From Epsilonproteobacteria bacterium UBA4036 (GTDB lineage Bacteria; Campylobacterota; Campylobacteria; Campylobacterales; Arcobacteraceae): a DNA stretch of 64,000 nt. This document shows, in pieces, positions 25,465-34,887 of this stretch; positions within the stretch are counted from its first letter, which is position 1, and the number at the start of each line of letters is the position of its first letter. Location of the stretch: NCBI GenBank assembly GCA_002382325.1, contig DGAG01000012.1, forward strand, positions 147,129-211,128, read 5' to 3'. The position numbers were made by a program, and so were the translations under genes. A model generated the notes under the pieces. The model made no database searches, had not been told where the DNA came from, and worked only from the letters and a program-made list of their open reading frames with translations.

Positions 25465-27048
25465 ATGAGTAAGCATACAATTGTAGTTTGTGACCATATC
25501 CATGAGGCCGGATTGGACATATTAAAAACTACTGAAGATATTAATTATGTCTATGCAGCGGACATAAATAAAACTGAACTCTTAGATGTGATTAAAAATG
25601 CGGACGTTGCTATTACAAGAAGTTCAACCGATGTAGATGAAAAATTTTTAAACGCTGCTACGAATTTAAAAGCCATTATCCGAGCAGGAGTTGGTTATGA
25701 CAATGTTGATATGGAAGGATGCAGCAAACGAGGTATCATCGCCATGAACATTCCAACGGCTAATACCATTGCGGCGGTTGAACTTACGATGGCACACATG
25801 CTTTCTTGTATGAGAAAATTTCCATATGCGCACAATCAATTAAAAAATGAGCGTGTATGGAAACGAGAAGATTGGTATGGGAATGAACTGTTTGGCAAAA
25901 AATTAGGTGTCATTGGTTTTGGTAATATCGGTCATCGAGTAGCCCTTAGAGCTAAAGCTTTTGAGATGGATGTCATCACTTATGATCCCTATATTCCTTC
26001 AACAAAAGCCACTGATTTGGGAATTAAATACACCACTAATTTTAATGACATTTTAGCGTGTAATATCATTACCATTCATACGCCCAAAAATCAAGAAACC
26101 ATCGATATGATTGGTTTTGATGAAATTGCTAAAATGAAAGAGGGTGTGATTTTAATCAACTGTGCAAGAGGTGGTTTATACAATGAAGAGGCTTTAGTAG
26201 AAAATCTAAAGTCCGGAAAAATTGCGATGGCAGGAATCGACGTATTTAAAAAAGAGCCTGCGACTTCTAATCCTATTTTAGATTTACCCAATGTAACCGT
26301 TACTGCACATTTGGGAGCAAACACCAAAGAGTCTCAAAAAGAGATTGCCATTCAAGCAGCACGAAATGCCATTGAATCAGCACGAGGAATTGCGTATCCA
26401 AATGCGTTAAATTTACCTATTGATGAGAGTAAAATTCCATCGTTTGTTAAACCTTATATTGAATTGACACAAAAAATGGCATTTTTATGCGCTCAAAGTG
26501 ATAAAAGTGCTATTCGATCAATTTCAGTTTGCGCTCAAGGTGAAATCAAAGAGTACTTAGACTCATTAAGTACCTTTGCCACAGTGGGAGCTTTATCCGT
26601 AAGTGCGGGTGATGAAATCAACTATATCAATGCTAAGTTTTGGGCAGAAGATAAAGGAATTACCTTTGATACGTGCGAAATTCCACACAACAGTGGGTAC
26701 AGTAACAAAGTAACCGTTAAAATTACCACACAAAAAGGGGTTAACACGATTTCTGGTACCGTTTTTGATGAAAATGTACAACGAATCGTTGAAATCAACG
26801 GTTTTGCTTTTGATATTGCCCCTAAAGGAAATATGATTTTATTACGCAATTCAGATGTTCCTGGTGTGATTGGTGACATAGGTAAAATTTTAGGGGACAA
26901 CAATATTAATATTGCTGACTTTAGGCTCTCACGAGGTAAAGATTCAGCCTTAGCGGTTATTTTAGTCGATAATAACATTACCCACGATATATTAAAAAAA
27001 CTCGAAAGCTTGGAGGCTGCTATTTCGGTCTCTTATGCTGAAATTTAA
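25465..27048 (+). CDS. serA: D-3-phosphoglycerate dehydrogenase
   Basis: SerA (527 residues) oxidises 3-phosphoglycerate to 3-phosphohydroxypyruvate, the first step of serine synthesis. It is the long form: substrate-binding domain, NAD domain with GVIGFGNIGHRVA (about 148-160), catalytic Arg in NCARGG, Glu in KKEPA and His in TAHLGANT, then an intervening domain and a C-terminal ACT domain (about 455-527, with NSDVPGVIGDIGKIL). The ACT domain suggests allosteric control by serine. It sits between rpsA and efp. Confidence 0.95.
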   Translation: MSKHTIVVCDHIHEAGLDILKTTEDINYVYAADINKTELLDVIKNADVAITRSSTDVDEKFLNAATNLKAIIRAGVGYDNVDMEGCSKRGIIAMNIPTANTIAAVELTMAHMLSCMRKFPYAHNQLKNERVWKREDWYGNELFGKKLGVIGFGNIGHRVALRAKAFEMDVITYDPYIPSTKATDLGIKYTTNFNDILACNIITIHTPKNQETIDMIGFDEIAKMKEGVILINCARGGLYNEEALVENLKSGKIAMAGIDVFKKEPATSNPILDLPNVTVTAHLGANTKESQKEIAIQAARNAIESARGIAYPNALNLPIDESKIPSFVKPYIELTQKMAFLCAQSDKSAIRSISVCAQGEIKEYLDSLSTFATVGALSVSAGDEINYINAKFWAEDKGITFDTCEIPHNSGYSNKVTVKITTQKGVNTISGTVFDENVQRIVEINGFAFDIAPKGNMILLRNSDVPGVIGDIGKILGDNNINIADFRLSRGKDSALAVILVDNNITHDILKKLESLEAAISVSYAEI

Positions 27049-27057
27049 GGATAACGA

Positions 27058-27618
27058 ATGGCAATTGGAATGAGTGAATTAAAAAAAGGATTGAAAATCG
27101 AAATCGATGGAATTCCTTATAAAATTACTGAGTATCAACATGTAAAACCAGGTAAAGGTGCTGCGTTTGTACGATGTAAAATTAAGTCGTTTATCAATGG
27201 AAAAGTCATTGAGAAAACGTTCCATGCAGGAGATAAATGTGAATCTCCCAATTTACAACAAAAACAGATGCAGTTTCTATACGACGATGGAGAATTGCTT
27301 CAATTTATGGATACCACAACGTATGAACAAGAGGGACTTACTTATGAGCAAGTAGGAGATGCCTTTGATTGGATTATTGATGGAATGAACGTAGATATGA
27401 TGTACTTTAACGGGAAAGCCATCACCGTAGAGCCTCCTATGACAGTTGAATTGAAAATCGTAGAAACACCACCAAACTTTAAAGGTGACTCTCAAGGGGG
27501 CAGAAAACCTGCTACTTTAGAATCAGGTGCTGTGGTGCAAATCCCTTTTCATATTGTAGAAGGTGATATCATCAAAGTGGATACGAGAACGGGTGAATAC
27601 CTAGAAAAAGTAAAATAA
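27058..27618 (+). CDS. efp: Elongation factor P
   Basis: EF-P (186 residues) relieves ribosome stalling at proline runs. The N-terminal KOW-like domain has the modification loop KPGKGAAFVR, with the Lys in PGKG that is beta-lysylated in many species. Two OB domains follow, ending GDIIKVDTRTGEYLEK. It starts 9 bases after serA and is closed by a strong terminator facing the convergent ribD. Confidence 0.97.
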   Translation: MAIGMSELKKGLKIEIDGIPYKITEYQHVKPGKGAAFVRCKIKSFINGKVIEKTFHAGDKCESPNLQQKQMQFLYDDGELLQFMDTTTYEQEGLTYEQVGDAFDWIIDGMNVDMMYFNGKAITVEPPMTVELKIVETPPNFKGDSQGGRKPATLESGAVVQIPFHIVEGDIIKVDTRTGEYLEKVK

Positions 27619-27663
27619 AAAGGCAAAGCAATATCGCAGAAACTCTGCGATATTGCTCCTTTT
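27618..27663. terminator. Strong hairpin terminator between efp and ribD
   Basis: A perfect 14-base stem (AGCAATATCGCAGA with its complement) closes an AAC loop. It is flanked by AAAAGG on the left and CCTTTT on the right, which extends the stem and makes it suited to bidirectional termination. It serves efp; the minus-strand ribD lies about 150 bases away. The remaining spacer to 27809 holds only a small CTGACT/AGTCAG inverted repeat at 27675-27688 and no gene. Confidence 0.85.
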
Positions 27664-27809
27664 CATTCAGTCACTGACTACAGTCAGCTCCTTCAATCAA
27701 AGAATCACTCTCTTGGTTTCTCCAACAAATCTTTACCTTTCAAAAAATTTCACAATTTAAGAATTGGCGATTTTAAATAATCACATATCATAAATAAAAA
27801 TATGACTTT

Positions 27810-28814
27810 TTATTTTCTTTTTAAGAAAATGATTTTTTCCTCTCCTATATAATTCTCATGCACGATTTCAAAATCAATATTTAACTCATTTAACGCATTG
27901 ATTCCATTACGTATTTTAGGACTAACAAGTAAAATGAAGTAATCAATTTTCTCTTTTAACGCATTCATTAAATGATAAATTCCCTCAACCATTACAAATT
28001 TATAGTCTAAAAGTTTAAACAAATCATCACTTATGATAACTTCTCTGTTGGGTATTTTAAAAAGAGGAATAGTGTTATCAAAGATTTTATTTTTGCTGTA
28101 AATGAAAATATTGGGTGCTCGTCCTGCAACATATCGGGCATCCAATGTGGGTTTATCAACTCGAACGGTGTTTCCACCAATAAGCAATACATCAATTTTG
28201 TCTCTTAATGCGTGAACATAGGCTTTGGCTTGATTGGAAGAAATTTGTCCATCTATTGAACCATTTAATGTTTGTGCCATTTTATAAAAAATAAATGTCC
28301 CTTTGGACCATTGAATAAAAGGGTATAAAAGCTCATACGCTTCTTTTTGCATACACCCTAAGCTTACATCAATGTTTTCTGACTTGAGTGTTTCTATCCC
28401 ACCTTTTGCGATATTATTTATATCTTTATGTGCTATAACCACCTTTTTGGGTTTAAGCCGTTTTAATAAATGAGCACATGATGGCGTTTTTCCTATATGA
28501 TTACATGGTTCAAGAGTAACATAAATAGTACAATCCTGAAAAAAATTATTGTGATTGTTTATTAAATACTCATGAATCTTAAAAGAATCAGAGATCGCTT
28601 TAATACAATCATTGGGATGTTTTTTTAGAAAAGCTGCTTTGAGTGCATTGACTTCAGCATGAGGTTTTCCGGCTTCTTTATGGGCTTCAATGGCAAGCAG
28701 TTCACCCTTTTTGACAACGACACAACCAACTGCGGGATTAGGATAGGTTAAAAGTTGATATTTCCATGCTTCATCAATGGCTAACTTCATGTAAAAGTTA
28801 TCATTGATTTGCAT
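27810..28814 (-). CDS. ribD: Bifunctional riboflavin biosynthesis deaminase/reductase
   Basis: RibD (334 residues) deaminates and then reduces the pyrimidine intermediate of riboflavin synthesis. The N-terminal deaminase has the zinc motifs HAEVNAL (near residue 53) and LEPCNHIGKTPSC (near 102-114); the C-terminal reductase has MAQTLNGSIDG and a GGNTVRVDKPTLDAR block. An insert of about 30 residues lies between the two zinc motifs. It is the last gene of the nadA-to-ribD run, 7 bases after rimP. Confidence 0.93.
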   Translation of the reverse strand: MQINDNFYMKLAIDEAWKYQLLTYPNPAVGCVVVKKGELLAIEAHKEAGKPHAEVNALKAAFLKKHPNDCIKAISDSFKIHEYLINNHNNFFQDCTIYVTLEPCNHIGKTPSCAHLLKRLKPKKVVIAHKDINNIAKGGIETLKSENIDVSLGCMQKEAYELLYPFIQWSKGTFIFYKMAQTLNGSIDGQISSNQAKAYVHALRDKIDVLLIGGNTVRVDKPTLDARYVAGRAPNIFIYSKNKIFDNTIPLFKIPNREVIISDDLFKLLDYKFVMVEGIYHLMNALKEKIDYFILLVSPKIRNGINALNELNIDFEIVHENYIGEEKIIFLKRK

Positions 28815-28821
28815 TTAGTGT

Positions 28822-29250
28822 TTACCACTCATAATACGTAGATGCCAATGAGATTTCATCGTAAGAGATAATCTCTTCTCCGTGTTCAGTTTGTAGAACA
28901 ATTTCATTGTCATCTGCACGAAGTAATTTCCCTTCTAAGATATTTTTCTCAAAATCTTTGATTCGTATGTTCTCATTTATTGACGCTTTAAAATGTGCAG
29001 ATTTTTTGAGTTTTCTTTCAATTCCTGGAGAGCTGACTTCCAAATTGTATTTTCCACTTAATGGCTCATGCACATCCAATAAAGGAGAAATTTGTCGTGA
29101 AACTTCGGCACATTTATCCAAAGAAATACCCTCGCTTGAGGTAATATAAACTCGGTAAATATTGTTATCATTCTCTTTTAAATTAACAATATCATACAAA
29201 CTTACACCACACCCTTCAACAGCGATTTGAATCGATTCTTCTAAGGTCAT
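28822..29250 (-). CDS. rimP: Ribosome maturation factor
   Basis: RimP (142 residues) assists 30S subunit assembly. Conserved stretches are the N-terminal GCGVSLYDI, ISPLLDVHEPLSGKYNLEVSSPGIERKL (read in parts: LDVHEPL and LEVSSPGIER) and a C-terminal Sm-like domain with DDNEIVLQ. It overlaps rbfA by 4 bases (ATGA), forming the common infB-rbfA-rimP set. Confidence 0.93.
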   Translation of the reverse strand: MTLEESIQIAVEGCGVSLYDIVNLKENDNNIYRVYITSSEGISLDKCAEVSRQISPLLDVHEPLSGKYNLEVSSPGIERKLKKSAHFKASINENIRIKDFEKNILEGKLLRADDNEIVLQTEHGEEIISYDEISLASTYYEW

Positions 29251-29606
29251 TTCTCTTCCTTTTTATGTTGTGCAATTTGGGCAAATAAGTCTTCGATATT
29301 TTTGCTGTTTTCTAAAGAATCATCTGCTACAAATTTAAAATTGGGGCACTTATACCAACCTGTACTTGCCAATACATATGATTTAATTCGTCCCGATGCT
29401 TTAAACAGCAATGTGTCAATAATTTTTAATTCATCTTGATTATAATCGCTGCCATCAAAATAAACGATGGCATCGTATTTCCCATTTTTACAATTAATTG
29501 CTGTAATGGGCAATGAGTTAATTCGGCTGTCATTTAATGTTGCTAATGCTTCTGGCACTAACTCCATTAAAAGAGATTCCGTTCGTTGTAGATTGATACT
29601 TTTCAT
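29247..29606 (-). CDS. rbfA: 30S ribosome-binding factor A
   Basis: RbfA (119 residues) binds the 30S subunit during 16S rRNA maturation and cold adaptation. It has the KH-like fold pattern, beginning INLQRTESLLMELVPEAL and ending with the APNFKFVADDS-like CPNFKFVADDSLENS. It lies 9 bases downstream of infB and is coupled to rimP. Confidence 0.9.
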   Translation of the reverse strand: MKSINLQRTESLLMELVPEALATLNDSRINSLPITAINCKNGKYDAIVYFDGSDYNQDELKIIDTLLFKASGRIKSYVLASTGWYKCPNFKFVADDSLENSKNIEDLFAQIAQHKKEEK

Positions 29607-29615
29607 GGATACACA

Positions 29616-32336
29616 CTAGTCAATAGAAACTTTCTCTTCAATTTGAATGAAGGTTTCAATAAAATCTCCGACTTTTATGTCATTGAATTTTTCAAACATA
29701 ATTCCACACTCATATCCATTGCCCACTTCTTTAACGTCATCTTTAAACCGTTTTAGTGAAGAGATTTTTCCTGTATACGTAACAACACCCTCTCGGATAA
29801 TTCTTGCATGTCCACCTCGAATTACTTTTCCATCCGTTACCAAACATCCTGCAACCGTTCCAATTTTTGGTACAACAAAGGTATCTCTTACTTCAGCTTG
29901 ACCCGTATTTTCTTCTCGAATAACGGCACTCATCATACCACTTAAGGTTCCTTTGATGTCATCAATTAAGTCATAAATGATTGAGTACGTGTTAATCGTA
30001 ATACCATCGGCTTTTGCTTTTTGTTTAATCGCTCCCGTAGGTCGTACATTAAATCCTAAAATAATACAATTATCACTCGCCCCTGCTAAAACTAAGTCAG
30101 ACTCACTGATACCACCAACGGCAGCATGAATGACTTTAACTTTTACTTCTTCATTGGCAATTTGCTCCAAGGCACCTTTAATGGCTTCTAAAGAACCACC
30201 CACATCGGTTTTGATTATCACAGGAAGTTGTTTGATTTTTCCTTCTGCAATTAAGCCGCTCATCTCTTCAAGTGAAACTTTAGTTGAACGTGACAACTCT
30301 TTTGCTCGTGCATGTTCTGCTCGTGTTGTTGCAATATCTCTGGCTTCTTTATCGCTGTCTTGAACAACCATAAAAGACCCACTTGTTGGAACATCATTGA
30401 GCCCTAAAACATTTCCTGTTTCAGATAAGCCCAACTCTTTGACAGGTTTTCCCAAGTCATTGGTAATGGCTTTAACTCTTCCGTATGTTGTATCGCATAC
30501 AATATTATCACCCACTCTTAATGTACCGTTTTGAACAATAACCGTAGCAACAGGACCTCTTCCTTTTTCTAAAGTGGCTTCTACAACTACCGATTTTGCT
30601 TTGGCTGTTGGGTCTGCTTTAAGCTCTAAAAGTTCTGCTTGAATCAATACATTCTCAAGTAATTCATCAATACCCTCACCGGTTTTAGCCGATACTCCAA
30701 TAAACTCAATATCTCCACCCCAATCAACAGGACTCATACCTTTTTCAGCCATTTGTGCTTTGACCATATCAATGTTTGCCGCTTCTTTGTCGATTTTATT
30801 CATTGCAACAATAATAGGACAACCACTGGCTTTTGCATGGGAAATCACCTCTTCAGTTTGAGGCTTAACACCATCATCAGCAGCAACAACAATGATAACA
30901 ATATCCGTAACAGCAGCTCCACGTGAACGCATCGCACTAAATGCAGCGTGTCCTGGTGTATCCACGAACGTAATTTTTTCTCCGTGTTGCTCAATGGTGT
31001 ACGCAGAGATATGTTGAGTAATTCCACCTGCTTCACTGGCAGCGACTTTTGAACTTCGGATTTTATCCAATAAAGAGGTTTTACCGTGGTCAACATGCCC
31101 CATAATTGTTACAACAGGAGGTCGTGTTACAAAACTTGATTTGTCAATTTCATCGTGATAATCTTCCACATAATTAACATCTTCTAAGGCATCTTTAACC
31201 GTTACTTCAATGCCAAATTCTTCTCCTAAAATCTCCAATTCATCTTGTTTTAAGAAGTCGTTTTTGGTTACTAACATTCCCAATCCAAAGAGAACAGTAA
31301 TAACTTCTGCTGCACTTTTTCCACACGCTTCTGCAAACTCATACACTCGAATATCTTCGGGAATAGTCACTTCGGTAATTTCAACCGCTTCTTGTGTTCG
31401 AGCCACTCTTTTTTTACGTTTTCCTCTTTTTAATCCTTGAGGTCGATTTCCAAAAGCACTTGGCTTCGTTGTTTTAATAGATGCTGCCGTTTTTGATTTT
31501 TTCTCATCTTCTAAAATCTTAGGTTCATCAAAGTTATCCATATCCAATAAAACCACTTCTTCACCCAATAAAGAGTCATCACTGCTTGGGAAGTCATCAC
31601 TGACATCTCGTGCAACTTCAATGACTTTTCCATGTTCATGTGCTTTAGGAGGAACTTTTTTCTTCTCTTTTTTTACTCTATTGAGTCGATTCTCTTCGGA
31701 TTGATTCTCTTCATCGCTTGAAACATTACCTAAAATCTCACTCAATGATTTCATTTTCTTTTTGCCTGAAGCCGTTTCATTGCTGTTAAATTGATTAAAC
31801 GAAGAAGTCACCTCTTTGATCTCTTCTTGCTCTTCTTTAGGTTGTTTCTTTTTAACAATCTTTAAGCCTCTTCGCTTAGGAATAATTCTTCCTGAATTAT
31901 TGGTTTCATCCTCTTCATTGTTTGAAACATCAGAGGATACATCTTCAACTTTTTTTATTGCAGGTTTAGGGGTAGTTTTTGTAATCGCAACAGCCGATGG
32001 CTTTTTAGCATCCACTCGTTTTAAGGTTGTCTCTTTTTCTAATTCAACTTCTTTTTTTTGTTCTACTTTGATTTCTCTGTTTTGAGGCGTTGTTTCAACA
32101 GCTTGTGGTTCTTCTTCTTTTTTTTCTTCAACCACTTTTTTTGCTTTTGGTTTCTTTACTAATTTATCGCTTGTTCCGCTGAGTAAATATTTTGCAATCT
32201 CTTCAGCATCTTCAAAAGAAACAGTACTTTGAGGTGATTTTAGCTCAATATTTAAATCTTTGGCTTTAGCTATTACCTCGGTACTTGTAGAACCTGTTTC
32301 ATCTGCGATTTCATAAACTCTTACACTATCTGACAT
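29616..32336 (-). CDS. infB: Translation initiation factor IF-2
   Basis: IF-2 (906 residues) brings initiator tRNA to the 30S subunit. Its N-terminus is an IF2N domain (VYEIADETGSTSTEVIAKA), followed by about 250 residues of highly charged Lys/Glu-rich linker and a second IF2N (IRVYEFAEACGKSAAEV). The GTPase core has GHVDHGKTSLLD (P-loop), DTPGHAAF (G3) and NKIDK (G4). Domains II-IV with the fMet-tRNA-binding C2 complete it. The start overlaps ylxR by 11 bases, as in many nusA-ylxR-infB operons, though nusA is not here. Confidence 0.97.
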   Translation of the reverse strand: MSDSVRVYEIADETGSTSTEVIAKAKDLNIELKSPQSTVSFEDAEEIAKYLLSGTSDKLVKKPKAKKVVEEKKEEEPQAVETTPQNREIKVEQKKEVELEKETTLKRVDAKKPSAVAITKTTPKPAIKKVEDVSSDVSNNEEDETNNSGRIIPKRRGLKIVKKKQPKEEQEEIKEVTSSFNQFNSNETASGKKKMKSLSEILGNVSSDEENQSEENRLNRVKKEKKKVPPKAHEHGKVIEVARDVSDDFPSSDDSLLGEEVVLLDMDNFDEPKILEDEKKSKTAASIKTTKPSAFGNRPQGLKRGKRKKRVARTQEAVEITEVTIPEDIRVYEFAEACGKSAAEVITVLFGLGMLVTKNDFLKQDELEILGEEFGIEVTVKDALEDVNYVEDYHDEIDKSSFVTRPPVVTIMGHVDHGKTSLLDKIRSSKVAASEAGGITQHISAYTIEQHGEKITFVDTPGHAAFSAMRSRGAAVTDIVIIVVAADDGVKPQTEEVISHAKASGCPIIVAMNKIDKEAANIDMVKAQMAEKGMSPVDWGGDIEFIGVSAKTGEGIDELLENVLIQAELLELKADPTAKAKSVVVEATLEKGRGPVATVIVQNGTLRVGDNIVCDTTYGRVKAITNDLGKPVKELGLSETGNVLGLNDVPTSGSFMVVQDSDKEARDIATTRAEHARAKELSRSTKVSLEEMSGLIAEGKIKQLPVIIKTDVGGSLEAIKGALEQIANEEVKVKVIHAAVGGISESDLVLAGASDNCIILGFNVRPTGAIKQKAKADGITINTYSIIYDLIDDIKGTLSGMMSAVIREENTGQAEVRDTFVVPKIGTVAGCLVTDGKVIRGGHARIIREGVVTYTGKISSLKRFKDDVKEVGNGYECGIMFEKFNDIKVGDFIETFIQIEEKVSID

Positions 32337-32598
32337 GTGTTAATATCTCCTTAAGTTGAATGATGTACTCATCTTTGTTTTTACAAACTCTAAAAAGGGT
32401 TTGTTCAAGTTTTTTTTTGTTTTTATTTTCAGTCAATGCATTGTTTATGCACTCGTTACAAATATAAAAACTTCTACCATAGTTTCGAAATGGCACAAGT
32501 TTTTTATTTTCATCACATTGCAACCTTAACAGTTGTTTTTGAGAAATTTTGCTTCTGCATACCACACACATTCGTAAAGGTTTTTCTAAACAAGCCAA
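32326..32598 (-). CDS. ylxR: YlxR-family RNA-binding protein (DUF448)
   Basis: This 90-residue basic protein has the YlxR signature RMCVVCRSKISQKQLLRL and a later FYICNECI, giving CxxC pairs. YlxR proteins are nucleoid or RNA-associated and lie before infB in most bacteria. The start is taken at TTG 32598, with a weak GTAGG upstream, so that the protein begins ACLEKPLRMC; the ATG at 32571 would start right at the motif. It overlaps infB by 11 bases. Confidence 0.85.
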   Translation of the reverse strand: MACLEKPLRMCVVCRSKISQKQLLRLQCDENKKLVPFRNYGRSFYICNECINNALTENKNKKKLEQTLFRVCKNKDEYIIQLKEILTHVR

Positions 32599-32629
32599 TA
32601 TTATACCTACTGTTTACTTAAATTTGTTA

Positions 32630-33511
32630 CTAATACTCTATTTTAACGCCATAGTTGTCAAATGGCGTGGTAAAAACTTTAAAATGAGGAAACTTCTCTT
32701 TTAAGATGGTTTCAAGTTTTTTTGCCTCTTGTTTATAAGAAACACTAAATAGCGTTGAGCCTGAACCAGACAAAGTACTCATTAACGCACCATTGCGTAA
32801 CGCTGTTTTTTGTACTTCAAATAATTCAGGCATCTGTTTCATTCTGTAATATTGGTGAAATCGGTCTTGTGAAGCCGTTTTAAGCATTTCCCAATTTTCA
32901 CTTAAAAAAGCAGCTGTCAATAAAGAGGAGTGAGAAAGATTAAAAATGGCATCTTCTTTTGAATATTTATACGGCAATGTTTTGCGTGAAAGTTGTGTTG
33001 AAATAGGTCGATTAGGGATAACTACAACTGCCACTAAATGCTTAGGAATCTCTTTTTTGATAAATTGCACTTCATTGTCTTGTACTGTTGCAACGGTGAA
33101 TCCACCCATAACAGCAGGGGTAATATTATCAGGATGGCTCTCATACGCCAATGCCAAATTCAACAATTTTTCTTTGCTTAAAGCAATGCCTTCAATGGCA
33201 TAAGCAGAAGCAATTGCACTGACAATCACAGCAGAGGAAGAACCTAATCCACGAGAAAGAGGAATTTCATTGATAAACTCAAATCTAAAAAAACGTTTTT
33301 TTGTACTTAAATTATTGTAAAAATCATTGAAAATGGACAAAAACATATTGTTGTCTTTTAAGACAGGATTATTGGCACCTTCTCCTTTTAAGGAGACACT
33401 ATGAAATTTTGAAGGCTTTATAAGCACTTGATTTTTAATGCCTACCGCAATACCCAAGGTATCAAATCCTGGTCCTAAATTTGCACTGGTCGCTGGTACT
33501 GTAACTTTCAC
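32630..33511 (-). CDS. thrB: Homoserine kinase
   Basis: ThrB (293 residues) phosphorylates homoserine in threonine synthesis. It belongs to the GHMP kinase family: N-terminal VPATSANLGPGFDTLG (residues 3-18), the ATP loop PLSRGLGSSSA, and motif 3 LSGSGSTLFS near residue 250. It follows tsaB-like gene by 14 bases in the long minus-strand run. No other threonine gene is adjacent. Confidence 0.95.
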   Translation of the reverse strand: MKVTVPATSANLGPGFDTLGIAVGIKNQVLIKPSKFHSVSLKGEGANNPVLKDNNMFLSIFNDFYNNLSTKKRFFRFEFINEIPLSRGLGSSSAVIVSAIASAYAIEGIALSKEKLLNLALAYESHPDNITPAVMGGFTVATVQDNEVQFIKKEIPKHLVAVVVIPNRPISTQLSRKTLPYKYSKEDAIFNLSHSSLLTAAFLSENWEMLKTASQDRFHQYYRMKQMPELFEVQKTALRNGALMSTLSGSGSTLFSVSYKQEAKKLETILKEKFPHFKVFTTPFDNYGVKIEY

Positions 33512-33525
33512 TTCTTTTTTTCCTT

Positions 33526-33975
33526 TTAAACGGCGGGTAAATTGTATTGAGGTAAATTGTTGGTTGAAAAAATGGTCTCATCTAAGTGTAGGGGTAACAT
33601 AAAATTTTCTATTTTTTCATCCTCATGTATAAACTCTAAGTTTATTTCACCATTGTTGTATATAAAATATTTCTTACCCAATGCTTTAATAGGAGAATTT
33701 TGATTAAAATTAAATCCATTGCTTGCATACAAGGGTATCTTTTTTGCGATACTTAAGGTTTTTAAAAACACATACGCCACTTTAATTGCCATATAACTGC
33801 CAGGGGCATTGACATAAAAAAGTCTTTTCATTGCATATTGTTCCGATATCTTGGAAAATATTTTCGGTATTATATCAGAGGATTTGCCATCTTGCGTAAA
33901 AGTTTGGATTAATTTTTTATCTTCATACACTCCAATTAATATTGGATTGGCAATGCTGATAACTAAAATATCCAT
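33526..33975 (-). CDS. tsaB: Short TsaB-like protein (tRNA t6A biosynthesis)
   Basis: This 149-residue protein resembles the N-terminal half of TsaB, the dimerisation partner of TsaD in N6-threonylcarbamoyl adenosine formation. The key signature is VNAPGSYMAIKVAYVFLKTLSI, read here as NAPGSY followed by IKV, corresponding to NGPGSFTGLRVG. TsaB is usually about 220-230 residues; the C-terminal actin-like half is missing, which may be normal for this phylum. It lies between lpxC and thrB. Confidence 0.7.
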   Translation of the reverse strand: MDILVISIANPILIGVYEDKKLIQTFTQDGKSSDIIPKIFSKISEQYAMKRLFYVNAPGSYMAIKVAYVFLKTLSIAKKIPLYASNGFNFNQNSPIKALGKKYFIYNNGEINLEFIHEDEKIENFMLPLHLDETIFSTNNLPQYNLPAV

Positions 33976-33984
33976 ACGACAACT

Positions 33985-34887
33985 TTACTTTGCTTGTGCA
34001 TAGGCTACTTCAAAGACTCTGCTCTCTTCTTCTGCCCGATCCAAATCAACAATCTCATAATTTTCTTCACTTTCAAAAAGTTTTTTAGTCAACAGATGAT
34101 TTAAATGATGGCTTCCCGCATGAGCGTTATACTCTCCAATGAGCGTATATCCTAACAGTGCCATATCACCAATGGCATCCAAAATTTTATGACGAACAAA
34201 TTCATTTTCATACCGTAGCCCTTCGGGATTGAGAATTTTATTGTCGTCTAAAACAATCGCGTTTTCTAAACTTCCGCCTTGAGCTAAACCAATACTTCTT
34301 AAATATTGAACTTCATGTAAAAAGCCAAATGTTCTTGCACGCGAGATATTCTCTTTGTATTGAGATATTGAGTAATCAAAACGATACTCTTGTTCTCCAA
34401 TGACAGGATGGTCAAAATTGATTGAAAAATCATACACAATATGCAAAGAGGGTTTTAAACTCACTTTTTTACCCTCATTGGTTGTAACTTCAATGGCTTT
34501 TTTGACTTTAATCGCTTTTTTCGAGGCCTCTTGTTCTTCAATACCGGCTTCATCAATGAGTAAACAATACCCACTGCTGCTTCCGTCTAATACGGGGACT
34601 TCATCATTGTCTAAAATAACTCTTAAGTTATCAATGCCATACGCATACACCGCCGAAAGCAAATGCTCAATGGTTGAAATAATGACACCGTCTTTTCCAA
34701 TCACTGTTGCCATTTTTGTATCAACCACATTTTCTATTTTTAAAGGAATGGTTACTCCCTCATCTTTACGATAAAACACGATGCCCATATTGGCTTCTAA
34801 AGGCTCAAGTTTCATGGTTACTGGCACGCCTTTATGCAATCCAATTCCCACGATTTCAATTGATTTTTTTATTGTTCTTTGTTTCAT
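33985..34887 (-). CDS. lpxC: UDP-3-O-acyl-N-acetylglucosamine deacetylase
   Basis: LpxC (300 residues) is the zinc deacetylase that commits to lipid A synthesis. Zinc ligands and catalytic residues are visible in STIEHLLSAVYAYGIDN (His in EHL), VRHKILDAIGD (His and Asp) and the catalytic His region AHAGSHHLN. The start overlaps the M23 peptidase gene by ATGA. Its partner lpx genes are not in the window. Confidence 0.95.
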   Translation of the reverse strand: MKQRTIKKSIEIVGIGLHKGVPVTMKLEPLEANMGIVFYRKDEGVTIPLKIENVVDTKMATVIGKDGVIISTIEHLLSAVYAYGIDNLRVILDNDEVPVLDGSSSGYCLLIDEAGIEEQEASKKAIKVKKAIEVTTNEGKKVSLKPSLHIVYDFSINFDHPVIGEQEYRFDYSISQYKENISRARTFGFLHEVQYLRSIGLAQGGSLENAIVLDDNKILNPEGLRYENEFVRHKILDAIGDMALLGYTLIGEYNAHAGSHHLNHLLTKKLFESEENYEIVDLDRAEEESRVFEVAYAQAK

